Assembly (NCBI GenBank): GCA_036867785.1
Contig: CP145424.1
Location: forward strand, 620,001-684,000
Reading direction: 5' to 3'
Length of the DNA stretch: 64,000 nucleotides
Source: Plasmodiophora brassicae
Taxonomy: Eukaryota; Endomyxa: Phytomyxea; Phytomyxea; Plasmodiophorida
The position numbers and the translations under genes are program-made. How positions within the stretch are numbered: the first letter of the stretch is position 1; every line of letters starts with the position of its first letter. A model generated the notes under the pieces. It made no database searches. It saw nothing but the letters and a program-made list of their open reading frames with translations, and was not told where the DNA came from. Of this stretch, positions 42,970 to 53,216 are shown piece after piece.

Positions 42970-44532
42970 ATGGCATCGGCGCATGACGAGCTGGCGCGAT
43001 GTCAGCGGGTCCAGCAGGCTCTCTGCGACATGTTCCCGGCCGTCGATGTAGGGTAGGTGGTCTCGTTGTCTGCTGGTATTAACTCAAAGGCGTCTGTCAG
43101 GTGTCTGTGATCCGTGATCATATCGCTCAGCACGGCCCGGATATTGGCGTCATTACCGATGCGCTCCTCGGACGCATCGATGACGGCAGCCCGACGGATA
43201 ACGCTGACGGGGTGGCGGAGCACAAGGACGTTGAAACGAACGCTGTCGATGTTGACACGGGCCCGGACCATGCTGAGCGCACGTCGGCAGTGTTGATCGA
43301 TATGTTCCCCGACTTCGATGCGAACCGCCTGTGTCGAATCAGTGAATGCGTCAATGGCGATCTGGAGCAGGCCGTCGAGTTCGCGCTGGAAGTGTCCCAG
43401 GACGATTATGCATCGTGCACGGTTCGTGTAGGCGGTTCATCACGCCGTGTTTGCTGAGAGGAGTTACAGGAAGACGTACTTCTGCTGTCGTCGATGTTCC
43501 CTTTGCATCCTCTGGTCGTGCTTCGCGAGGCGTTGAACGAGCGCGATGGGTCAATTGATGCGACAAGTCAGTGAGACCACAATCATTTCGTCGTTGGTCC
43601 ATCCCGTCATTGGGCGTTGTGACAGTTGCAGATTTGATCGCCGATTATGCTGATGCGGATGCAATCCAACTCTCGAAACTCAGCATGGTACGGCGTCGCG
43701 CTTCGCTGCCCAGCGTGGCTTATTCTGACGAGTTTTCGCAAGGCCGGCCACTTGAAGCTTCAAGCGCTGAAGAGACTCTTCCCTGGCGCCGACGAAGGAA
43801 CGATTCGTCTGACGTTGCAGGTGAAGGACTTCAAGTGGGATGCAACGCGTGCTGCCCTTGCCGAGGTCTTCCCGATCGTACTTCAACCGGAGGCCCGCCC
43901 GCCTGCTCGGGTGTCAACCAGCGATGTCCACCCCGAGGACAGCGAGGGCCCCAGGATGTTTCCGTCGGCTACTAGTGCCCTTCTGGACAAAATGTACGAA
44001 GGCATTGAGATCAAGTTTGACGTGTCTGCGGATGAGCGCGCGATTGGTACTCTGGTCACGCAACGAGACAACATTCGGCATCGCGCTCGCGATTCGTACC
44101 ACAAGGGTCAGCGCGTGCATGGGCAGATGCTGTCGGAGCGGGCAAAGGATATTGATAACGAGGTCAGGATCATCCAGGATCGACTCATGTTGGCGACTTT
44201 CCAGGTACGCATCTTTGTGATTATCGAACCGGCTTCGAGTCTGACGTGGCTCATCCCAGTCGAATAATTCTGAGCTGTCCACTATGACGAAGGTCGACAT
44301 GCACGGGATCCGAGTAGCAGACGCTCGGCGACTGATTGGGGATTGCATTCGCCGGATCAAGAGAGCATACCCGAACGAGCGACGTTGCCTGAAAGTGATT
44401 GTCGGCAGGGGGCGGCACAGTGCAACCACGTTCGAACCCGTGCTGCGTCCTGCGATTGTGTCCTACCTGAACTATCTCCGGGTCAAGCACCAGACTGACG
44501 ACGCATCAATACTTGTGTTTATTTACCACTGA
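42970..44532 (+). CDS. CUE2: Cue2-like protein: CUE repeats, DUF1771, Smr nuclease
   Basis: About five exons. CUE-type ubiquitin-binding modules appear in series: ALCDMFPAVD spliced to VSVIRDHIAQHGPDIGVITD (acceptor after GCGTCTGTCAG); then AVLIDMFPDFDANRLCRISE; then EDVLLLSSMFPLHPLVVLRE; and KLQALKRLFPGADEGTIRLT. A DUF1771 helix pair follows (NIRHRARDSYHKGQRVHGQM, LSERAKDIDNEV). The C-terminal Smr domain has KVDMHGIRVADARRLIGDCI, then VIVGRGRHS, matching Smr DxHG and GxGxHS. This CUE-DUF1771-Smr order is that of yeast Cue2 and animal N4BP2/NONU-1, endonucleases that cut mRNA at collided ribosomes in no-go decay. The Smr motif here has DMHG for DLHG, with the His kept. The start at 42970 is the first ATG leading into CUE 1. 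Confidence 0.85.
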
Positions 44533-44761
44533 CCCGTCCGCCTGCGTTTACGGGACGGGGAGCCCCCACAGTTGAGTCAGATATCGGTGGCTCAGTGTGA
44601 GTCAGCAGGAGGCGAGTCGACACCCGGGTCGGCGTGATTCAACAGCGACTCAGCTTTCACCACTAGCCCCGTCGTCGTGCGTCCCACGTCACACATAATT
44701 TCGTCGAACTGTTATTACCACATCCCGGGTCGTGTCCTAACCTAGTGTCCCAGCTATCATC

Positions 44762-45661
44762 ATGCTCGCCCGCCTGTCCATCGTCGTCATGCTCCTGGCC
44801 GTCGCCACCGCCGAAACCGACATCTACATCTGCGTGAACGGCGTCACCCTCCTGATCGACGTTAACAACATTGAAGCGTTCCCCGGGTACACCATAGGGC
44901 AGTGCCCCACCACCGCTCCGGTGACGACGGCTCCCATGGAGACTGCAGCTCCCACTCCCGCACCGTCCACGCCGGCCGCTGCTCCCATGATGACGGCTCC
45001 GGCGGTTGCGAACGCCACCTCGTCCGCGTCGGCGGCTCCCTCGACAATGGCTTCTACCGGTACGAACGCCACAACGACGGCGGCTCCCATGACGACAGCT
45101 CCGATGGGCGTGAATGCCACGACAGCACCGACGGCGAACGTCACGACAGCACCGACGGCGAACGCCACGACTTCGCCAGCGGCGTCGATTGCGACCATGG
45201 CGCCGTCCGCTCCTGCTGCGATAACCGTTGCGCCGATGAGTGCGAGCACCAACAGTGGTGCGCCGACGAGTGCACCGAGAAAGCGCTGGGAGCACCAGCA
45301 GCACGCGTGGAAGGGGACGGGAACGTTCAACAGGGGAGCGATGAAGGCTGTTGAGCGGAACGGCACAATGACGCCGCCGCCAGACGCGGCGATGAACCCG
45401 GCGTCGCGCGTCCTCATGTTCCTCCAATGGTTCTCGCCGGTCTCCGTCTATGAAAACCCGCAGACCGTCATCATGTTCTTCCCGATGAAGCGCCACAATG
45501 GTGGCAGGCACGCGAACCACCACGATGTGAAGATGGGCAGGACCGCGCGTCGTATTGCCGACATGATGATGTCGGACGGCAACATGACGGTCGGCAATGG
45601 CCTCCTCGGCAACAGCAGCGCCAACCTGCCGGACGAGACACCCACCATGCGTATCAACTAA
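44762..45661 (+). CDS. Secreted mucin-like Thr/Ala-rich protein
   Basis: A single exon of 299 aa. Signal peptide MLARLSIVVMLLAVATAET, then a short region with two Cys (DIYICVNGV, YTIGQCP). Residues 48-170 are a Thr/Ala/Pro/Ser-rich tract with imperfect repeats (APTANVTTAPTANATT) and several N-glycosylation sites. The C-terminal third is basic and Asn/Met-rich (MKRHNGGRHANHHDVKMGRT). No hydrophobic C-terminus is present, so it is predicted to be released or wall-bound rather than GPI-anchored. It is likely to be heavily O-glycosylated. No family recognised. The next gene (AGC kinase 1) begins 130 bp later on the same strand. Confidence 0.75.
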   Translation: MLARLSIVVMLLAVATAETDIYICVNGVTLLIDVNNIEAFPGYTIGQCPTTAPVTTAPMETAAPTPAPSTPAAAPMMTAPAVANATSSASAAPSTMASTGTNATTTAAPMTTAPMGVNATTAPTANVTTAPTANATTSPAASIATMAPSAPAAITVAPMSASTNSGAPTSAPRKRWEHQQHAWKGTGTFNRGAMKAVERNGTMTPPPDAAMNPASRVLMFLQWFSPVSVYENPQTVIMFFPMKRHNGGRHANHHDVKMGRTARRIADMMMSDGNMTVGNGLLGNSSANLPDETPTMRIN

Positions 45662-45793
45662 ACCTAGTCATCGTTGCCAGTCGCCCGTCGCGCGCAAGCG
45701 GTCATATGGCCAGCGTGTTCAATACAGACTAGGATCGACCCGGAGGGTACCCGCTTGGCGAATTGGGACGCGGAAGCGGCGCGCTCGCCTCGC

Positions 45794-47724
45794 ATGGGGT
45801 GCTGCTCCTCCAAGAAGCCCAATAGGAACGCCGTCGACATCAGCCATTTCGTGAAGCTGCGGGCAATCGGCAAAGGTACCTGCGGTGCTATCGTGTCGTC
45901 ATCATCACTGGGACCGACCTCGTCCGCAGGCGGGTTCGGCTTGGTACATGTCGTCAAGGTTGGCCGTACACCGTCGCCCAGCAATTGCACCTGACCCGCG
46001 TTCGTCAGAAACTGACACCACCGCAAGCGGAGAACGACCTGTTTGCGATGAAGACCATGGCCAAACAGACGCTGCTCCAGTCCGAATGGCACCTGAGCGT
46101 CGCCTGGCTGGAGCGGAACGTCCTACGAATCGTACAGTCGCCGTTCTTACCAAAACTGCACTGGGCGTTCCAGGACAGAGCGCGTTTGTACCTGGTCATG
46201 GACTTCCTGCCAGGCGGAGACCTTGGTCGGTGCTGGTCCTCCTCGACTGGAGACTCTGCCGCTGACGCACATGATCAGGGTTCTATGTCGACAAGCATCA
46301 TGGGCTGCCCGAGGAGAGCATCGTGTTCTACATTGCGGAGATCGCGTTGGGAATTCAGGTACGCCGATGCTGACTGGTAGCGCATGCTCGTCGCGAAGTG
46401 ACCTGAACCATGCAGGCGTTGCACGACCAGTACATAGTCCATCACGTCAGAAGCCCCGAATCGCGCGCGACTCGCTAATTTGACTAAGTCGCTTTCTGCT
46501 CCGGTCAGGATATCAAACCCAGCAACATCCTGCTTGACTCCAGCGGCCACGCCCGCATTACGTAAGCGATCTGCGTTGAGCGTTGCTGCCACCAGTCGCC
46601 ACCTGATGCCGTCGACAGCGACTTTGGACTAGCGACAATACTGGACGCTGAATCCGGCTTCAGAAGTAGGTGGGCAGCTGGCCCGTGTGGAACGATTGCC
46701 CTGAACGTCCCCGTAGCTCGGCTGGCAGGAGGGACGCCTGGGTTCATGCCGCCTGAATCCATCATGGGCAAGTTCCATGGTAACCAGCAGGCATGACGTT
46801 CGTTGCGTTACAGGGGCTGACGCATACGCGTTCGTGTTCAGTGTTCGAACCGGACTTCTTCGCGCTGGGCTCCACAATCTACTACTGTTACAAGCAGCGC
46901 GCCCCGTTCGTCTCCAACGAACAGATGATGGAGCAGAAAGCCATACCGCACTCGTGGCGCCTGATCCCGGACGTCGCCAGGAACCTCATCGAGAGGCTCC
47001 TCAAGTTCGACATGAACGAACGCCTGACGGACTGGGACGAGGTACGTCCGCACCCCGCGCCCCGTCCCGATGTGCGATTGAGACCGGCGGCCAGTTCGAG
47101 CGCCACGAGTTCTTCCGGACGATCGACTGGGACCAGATGAGAAAGGTCGCACAGCGGCCCGTTTGCCAGCGCACTGTACCGACTGAACCGGTTGCTGGCA
47201 GTGCTCCGGGAAAGGGCCGATCAACATCGAGACCACCGCTAGAAACTTCCCGGTACGAACCGTGGTTACCGGGGGTCACCTCTCTGTGAACTTATACCTG
47301 TTTTGGGTGCAGATGGAAGTCTGCGCCGTAGGGGGGGCCCATCTGCAGAATCGCTGATTGCTGAAGGCTGACGCTTGCTGGGTTGCAGCTGGACGCGCTG
47401 GTACCGGACGAGGCGAAACCGATCAAGGACCAGACCGTGTTCGACGGGTTCGAGTACGACGAGGACAAAGGGGACGCCTCGGCCATGAGGGAGGCCCCAG
47501 GCAGGATCGCCGAGTTCGCTGCGCGCCTGTCGGTGGAGAGGTCGGGCGGCGGCGCCAGCAAGTCGGTCGGGCCGATCAGCGCGTCGCGTTCGCTACCGCC
47601 AAGGAGGCCTCGGGCCGCCCAGACGGTCGGCTTTGATCGGGTAGCCGTCACCGTCCTGCCCGCGCCGACGGCAGGCGACAACGACACCCAGATCCATCCC
47701 GTTTTAGTCCAGCCAAAGGCATAA
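45794..47724 (+). CDS. AGC-type protein kinase 1, N-myristoyl signal
   Basis: Multi-exon kinase. The start MGCCSSKKPNRNAVDISHF has Gly2 plus Cys pairs, a consensus for N-myristoylation and palmitoylation. RAIGKG is joined over an intron to GFGLVHVVK (Gly-rich loop). LFAMKTMAK holds the ATP-site Lys. FQDRARLYLVMDFLPGGDLG is typical of AGC kinases. The catalytic loop is IVHH spliced to DIKPSNILLDSSGHARIT, so HRD reads HHD. GGTPGFMPPE is the activation/APE segment, followed by FEPDFFALGSTIYYCYKQRA and LLKFDMNERL. The C-terminal AGC tail has KDQTVFDGFEYDE, a hydrophobic motif with Glu at the phospho-site, as in atypical PKC and PKN. It forms a convergent pair with kinase 2, whose stop is 19 bp away. 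Overall layout resembles YANK/STK32 plus a PKC-like tail; orthology is unsettled. Confidence 0.85.
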
Positions 47725-47743
47725 CAATTAACCACACAGATGT

Positions 47744-49761
47744 TTACGCAACCGGCCCCTTCTTCATCGCAACGTCGTCGTCCAGCGCCTTCGACGGTTC
47801 CACGACAAGGACCTCGACGGCGTTCGGCGATGCCGACGGGTCGGCATCGCCGGGCCTGCCTATTATCGACGATGTCGCAGATTCCGACGAGACGCCCGGC
47901 GATGATCTCGTCGTCTGGTTCGTCGGCGAGGACGCCGGCTTGGCAGGTACTAGCGGCGCCTCCTGTGGAACGGCCCCAGGCACAGCGAGCTTCGAGCTTC
48001 TCCGCTTGGCGGGGTCCGCAACCGCAACGCCGACGCCGTTGTTCTGCTTCGCATTCTTAGTCGCATCCGGGTCGGTGCGGTCGGCCCTCTGGGCCGGCTG
48101 CGATTTGGACGGGTCCAGGGCGGCGGGCGGGACGGACGAGCGCGGCGGCGGGATGGACCGGCTCCGGTTCTCGATGGCCAACGGGTTCAGAGGCGCGCGG
48201 GACCTCGCAGCGGACCGGCGCGGCGCCTTGAGGTTCTCGGCAGCGGCGGCCAACACCTTGGCCTCGTCGTATTCGAACCCGATGAACAGCGTCTGGTCCT
48301 TGACCTCGATGACGTCGTCAGGCGCCAGGACGTCCATCTGTCAACCAGACGTCGTTCAAACAGCACCCCCGACCGATCCTGAATTGGGCGGCTGACCGCG
48401 CAAACGTCCATCGGGAAGTTCTTCGCCGCGTCATGTTCGATCTCGATCGGCCCCTTGCCTTGGCACTAACAAACCTTCATCAGCCGCGTGCCCCGCTTCC
48501 GTCAACGTAACGAACCTTCCGCATCTCCGCCCAGCTGACATTCTTGAAGAACGGGTGCGCTTCAACTGACAGGACACAAGGTCGGTACCGGTGGGATAGC
48601 ATTGCCCCCCAACGACGCCAGACCTTGGGTCCAGTCCGTCAATCGTTGGGTCATGTCGTATTTCAGGAGACTCTCGATGAGGTCCTGGGCAACGGGAGAG
48701 ATCCCGCGCCAGGAGTTCGGCACGGCTCTCTGCTCCATCATCTGCTCGTTGCTGTGGAACGGCGCCCGGCCCTTGAACATGTAGTATATGGTCGCACCGA
48801 ACGCGAAGAAATCGGGCTCGAAACCTGGCACACCCGACGGTAAGCCCGGTATAATGCACATGGGGTCGTCTGCTTACTGTGCGATCGGCCTTTGATGCAT
48901 TCAGGCGGCATGAAGCCTGGCGTTCCGCCTCCGGTTGATGCTGAATGTACACACGATCAGCATTGTCGGGGGACAACGGCGGCCGCCCCCCCCTGGGCAC
49001 ACACTTTTGTAACCGTTGTCTTCCTCTAGAATGGTGGCCAGGCCAAAGTCCATGACGCGGGCGTGGCCGTTCTTGTCCAAGATCGTGTTGCTGGGCTTGA
49101 TATCCTACGAAGAGCAGTCGGACGCGGTTCTGCAAGGCGGACACGCGCCCTACATGATGGACGATGTACTTGTCGTGCAGCGCCTGACGAGAGAGGGTCA
49201 TGCAACGATCAGATGGGACGTTTGCGCAGAGCGAACCTGAATCCCTAGAGCGACCTCAGCGGCGTAGAAGACGGCAACGTCTTCAGTGAGGCCTATCCGT
49301 TTGTCGATATAGAAGCCCAGGTCGCCGCCAGGCAGGAAATCCATGACCAGGTACAGGCTGGCCCTGTCCTGGAACGCCCAGTGCAGGTTCGGGATGAACG
49401 GCGACTTGACGATGCGCAGCACGTTCCGCTCCAGCCAGGCGACCGACAGGTGCCACGACGACTGCTGCAGCGTGATCTTCGCCATCGTCTTCATCGCGAA
49501 CAGCTCATCGGGCTTCTGCGGCGGCGTCGTCTTCTGTTGAAACGCGGACGCGCGTCAGCGAACCTGGCATTGCCCGAGCGTCGCTGGTGGCCACCTAACC
49601 GTGACGACATGGACCAGACCGAATCCGCCTGCACAACGCGTCAGGTCGATTGCCAACGGGACGCGGCCGTCTGGCAGACCTTTGCCGATGGCGCGAATTT
49701 TCGTGAAATGGGTGATGTCGACATGGTCCAGGTTCGGCACCAGCGACGAGCCGCAGCCCAT
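47744..49761 (-). CDS. AGC-type protein kinase 2, N-myristoyl signal
   Basis: Paralogue of kinase 1 on the opposite strand, with the same exon plan. The start MGCGSSLVPNLDHVDITHFT again predicts N-myristoylation. Further blocks: FAMKTMAKITLQQSSWHLSV, FQDRASLYLVMDFLPGGDLG, FYAAEVALGIQ, LHDKYIVHH (HHD again), EPDFFAFGATIYYMFKGRAP and LLKYDMTQRLTDW. The tail GPIEIEHDAAKNFPMD is spliced to MDVLAPDDVIEVKDQTLFIG and FEYDE. A C-terminal extension of about 170 residues, rich in Ala/Pro/Ser, differs from kinase 1. It likely arose by inverted duplication and acts at membranes. The Der GTPase gene ends 94 bp upstream of its start on the same strand. Confidence 0.85.
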
Positions 49762-49854
49762 GGCGACGATCGACCTCTACCGTCCACGGCCAGGCGATCG
49801 TACTCGGAGATTTCGCCATAGACCGATCCTACCAAGGACAGCACGCGCGATCGT

Positions 49855-52071
49855 TTATGCAGACGAAGGCGACGCGGACGCCTGTTTCGGCCTCGGCTTG
49901 CCGTTCTCGTCCACGTACGGGTTGTCGGGCGCCCGGCAGTGGATTCGAACAGGGACGCCGTCCAGGTCGAACTCCTGCTGGATGGCGTACGCCATCTCGC
50001 GCAGGAACGCCTCCGCCTTCTCCAGGCCGCGCGTCCCGAACACGCAGAACTGTGCCAGGCGACGTGTTGTGTCAGCCCCGAATGGTGTATGCAGCGCAGT
50101 TACATACGGTAGGCGGGCGTGTCTTCACTTGCGTGATGTACCGAATGCGCATGCGCTTGCCGCCCTTGCCGAGCGGCAACGTGGAGCCGCGTAGGAACTC
50201 GGACAGCCACCTGGGTGAGCCGTCAGAACGTCTGGGGGACCCGCACGGGACATGCCAAGGGTACCGATTGAGGAGACCGGTCCCGGTGCGGCTGTTCCAC
50301 CGGTCGAACGAGTGGACGGCGGTGGACAGGACCGAGTCGATGTGGTCCCGGTTCAGCGCCGAGATGGGCACGATCTGGACGCCGGCCGCTTGCGGGACCT
50401 CGGCGCCGAACGACGCGCGGATGTCCCTCAGGAAACGTTTGCGTTCGCCCGCCGGGATCTGGTCCCATTTGTTGGCGACAACGGTCAGGCACCGGCCGTT
50501 TTCGGTGACCTGCACGTAAAGCACAAGGTCGGTACCGCTTTCGGATCATCGTGAATGGGGCAGTCCTGACGTGTCGGGCGATGGCGACCTCTTTGCGAGG
50601 GAATTTGATGCCTTCGTCTGATGCCAGAGAAGTGGCATCCAGTAACAGGGCGACGACGTTGGCGAACCGGACCGCCCGTAGTGACTGGTTCATCCCGCGC
50701 GCGTCCTACAGCGTTGTCAGATCAGACCGCCAGTCGGAAGACGATAGCGACAACCTGCTTGGAGTGCTTGGAGAAGGACATGGGTGTCACGCCCGTTATT
50801 CCAGCCGTGTCGACTAAATCAATTTCACGTCCTGGATGAAGGGAATCAGAAGCGGAATTACAAGACGCGAGGGATCGGGGACCTTGGAAGGAGATCTGCG
50901 TAACGATCGAGTCGCGAGTGATTCCAGCCGTAGGCCCTGATAACCATAAGATCAGAAGCGAGGGTCGAAGCCGATGACGTCTCAAGTTGACCTGTCAGGC
51001 ATCGAGTCGGATCTCCCACCAGGGCATTCACCAATGTAGATTTGCCAACGTTCGGTCGGCCAACGATCTGCAAAGTACATGCTGAGCATTACAGTTGTAT
51101 GGCGACCGATCCAGGGCCACGTACAGCAAGTCGCAGCCGGTCACCTTCCTGGGCGGCTTGTTCAGCATCGACCGCAGGGATTTCTGCAACAAGCATCAGA
51201 CGGACCACCACCCCGGACAGATACGGGGCGTACCAATGCCCTCCAGCGCATCCTTCATGGCATTGAACAGCCCAATGCGACCTTCGCCGTGCATGGCCGA
51301 GAACGGGACAGGTTCACCGAATCCTCTACGGGCAACGATGAAATCAAATGACCGGAGGCAGACCGTTCAGCAACTGACAGGCGGGATGCCTCGACCAGGT
51401 TCTCCTCCGGAAGGTGACCTTCACATTTGTTTGCAACGCAAATGACCTGATCGAAACATCACACGCGTGCCTCGTCGATGGTTCCCCATAGGCCTACCCT
51501 GGTCGTATGGCCATGATGGTTTTTCAAGTGCCGACGAAGCCACCTGGCAAAGTGTTCGTCCACGGATGTAATCCCTGAACATGGTGGGCGTTCTGGAACT
51601 AGGAGCGTAAAACCGATGGGGTACCTTCTCGCCCGTCGACGAGGAAGATGACGACATCGGCCTGTTCGGCGGCGAGCTGACTCTGCACCATCATATCGCG
51701 CTCGAGCGACGCAGGCGAGGCATCCTCGAGACCGGGCGTGTCGATCAGCGTGAAGCGCAGGTCGAACAGCGACACCGGATACTCCAGTCGGTCCCGCGTC
51801 ATACCAGGTGCCTCATCGGTGAGCGCTACACCAGCCCATCCCAGTCCCGTCAACGACGGCATCGATTCGCGCACAGGTATTACCTACCTAGCCTCCTGTT
51901 CGTTAAACGATTGAAGAACGTTGATTTGCCGGTATTGGGTCGGCCGATGATAGCGACCCGAGGCAGGGCGGTTGCCGTTGCGAACCATCGCAGGGGCTGG
52001 GAGGTGCACCACGCCACCACGCGCAACATCCGTTTGATGGTGCAGTCCCGGAGTTCGACAACGGTCGCCAA
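49855..52071 (-). CDS. der: Der/EngA-type double GTPase
   Basis: Multi-exon gene for a GTPase with two G domains, the bacterial/organelle EngA (Der) plan used in large ribosomal subunit assembly. G domain 1: LPRVAIIGRPNTGKSTFFNR, DEAPGMTRDR, FTLIDTPGLEDASP and VVIFLVDGREG. G domain 2: MQIVGRPNVGKSTLVNALVG, then an intron to TAGITRDSIVTQISF, IDLVDTAGITG, SLRAVRFANVVALLLDATS, TVVANKWDQIPAGERKR and IVPISALN. The C-terminal KH-like region is spliced: RIRYITQVKTRPPTVC, then VFGTRGLEKAEAFLREMAYA, IQQEFDLDGVPVRIHCRAPD and NPYVDENGKP. The N-terminus (MATVVELRDCTIKRMLRVVA) is basic and lacks a long presequence; mitochondrial import is likely but unproven. The joins around 51000-51600 are the least certain. 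Confidence 0.88.
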
Positions 52072-52267
52072 ACGGCCTACCGTATAACGTATCTACCTAC
52101 ATACGATATAGTCCTATGATTTGGGCCACCATCACCGCCGGGGCAGCCGCTGATGCAGTAGAATTGTGGGACCACGTTCCAAGACGTGCGAATCCGGTCA
52201 CACGCAACCTGCCCGTCTTCGGTCACTAACCGTGATCTGCCCGACGGGCGCACTATCGAAAAGTGCG

Positions 52268-52273
<6 letters not shown>

Positions 52274-52298
<25 letters not shown>
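52274..52298. repeat. C25 homopolymer
   Basis: Twenty-five consecutive C on the + strand, i.e. G25 on the minus strand. Together with the G21 at 26389 it is one of two very long G/C runs. The length should be treated as approximate. Confidence 0.85.
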
Positions 52299-52434
52299 GA
52301 CATGTGCGACTTTTGGGCCCTCGCCACGCCGTATGTTATGGCACGGCCGCGACGGGGGTCGCGCAGCCGCGCAGTTTGAATAAACGTCCACGGCAACCGA
52401 CGGCTTCGGCAGTCCAAATACACGATAGATTTGA

Positions 52435-52834
52435 CCTAATTGTCACAGCGCACGTTCCCCTAATTGTCACAGCGCACGTTCCCCTAATTGTCACAGCGCA
52501 CGTTCCCCTAATTGTCACAGCGCACGTTCCCCTAATTGTCACAGCGCACGTCCCCCTAATTGTCACAGCGCACGTTCCCCTAATTGTCACAGCGCACGTC
52601 CCCCTAATTGTCACAGCGCACGTTCCCCTAATTGTCACAGCGCACGTTCCCCTAATTGTCACAGCGCACGTTCCCCTAATTGTCACAGCGCACGTTCCCC
52701 TAATTGTCACAGCGCACGTTCCCCTAATTGTCACAGCGCACGTTCCCCTAATTGTCACAGCGCACGTTCCCCTAATTGTCACAGCGCACGTTCCCCTAAT
52801 TGTCACAGCGCACGTTCCCCTAATTGTCACAGCG
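52435..52834. repeat. 24-bp minisatellite, about 16.5 copies
   Basis: The unit CCTAATTGTCACAGCGCACG plus TTCC repeats with 24-bp spacing; TGTCACAGCG starts 17 times from 52441 to 52825. Only isolated copies vary (ACGTCCCC for ACGTTCCC), so the array is young or kept uniform by unequal exchange. Confidence 0.95.
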
Positions 52835-53216
52835 CCAGTGTCTGTTGGGCAGTTACGGACTGCGCCAGTCGGGCAGTTCTGGGGCAGCTGCGGGGCGGCT
52901 GATCGGTTATATACCAATATCTCTCCCGTGTTTCAATGGGCATTTCAGTAATTCCCCTTTTTAAGATTCCTTCTAATAAGCCCTGGATGCCTGCGTCGGG
53001 TTCGAAATGACGGCCTAAGCAAGATCCGTATCTTGGTTAATTCAAGCCGAGGATTGCCCATGACGGTCAGAGACCGCCAATTTGTTGCAACTTGTAACTG
53101 CTCGCCGTACCGCGTAAAAGTTTGTGGAAGGTGCATTGCACACGATTGCCAATCCGGACAGGTATGGGTGACGGAGGGTCGGCAGCGCTAACAGCAAGCG
53201 ATTCTCTGGAGCCGAA

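Larger units (their letters stand above)
52072..53216. other. repeat-rich spacer without genes
   Basis: Holds the C25 run and the 24-bp minisatellite. Long frames reported through the minisatellite (VTAHVPLI repeats) follow from a 24-bp unit being a multiple of three and are not evidence of a gene. Confidence 0.6.

Noticed and set aside
44824-45417. 197-aa minus-strand frame opposite the mucin-like gene
   Set aside because: It is the mirror of a Thr/Ala-rich coding sequence with GC-biased codons; the plus-strand frame has a signal peptide and a sensible start.
49920-49960. tRNA-like GTTCGAATCC string on the minus strand
   Set aside because: It lies inside the conserved C-terminal coding region of the Der GTPase, and no cloverleaf could be drawn around it.
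52435-52834. CRISPR-like array
   Set aside because: Units are directly contiguous with no unique spacers, and the genome is eukaryotic.
52166-52951. Long open frames on both strands through the minisatellite (VTAHVPLI repeats)
   Set aside because: The 24-bp unit is a multiple of three without stops in several frames, so open frames are automatic. No start context, domain or flanking coding sequence supports a protein.
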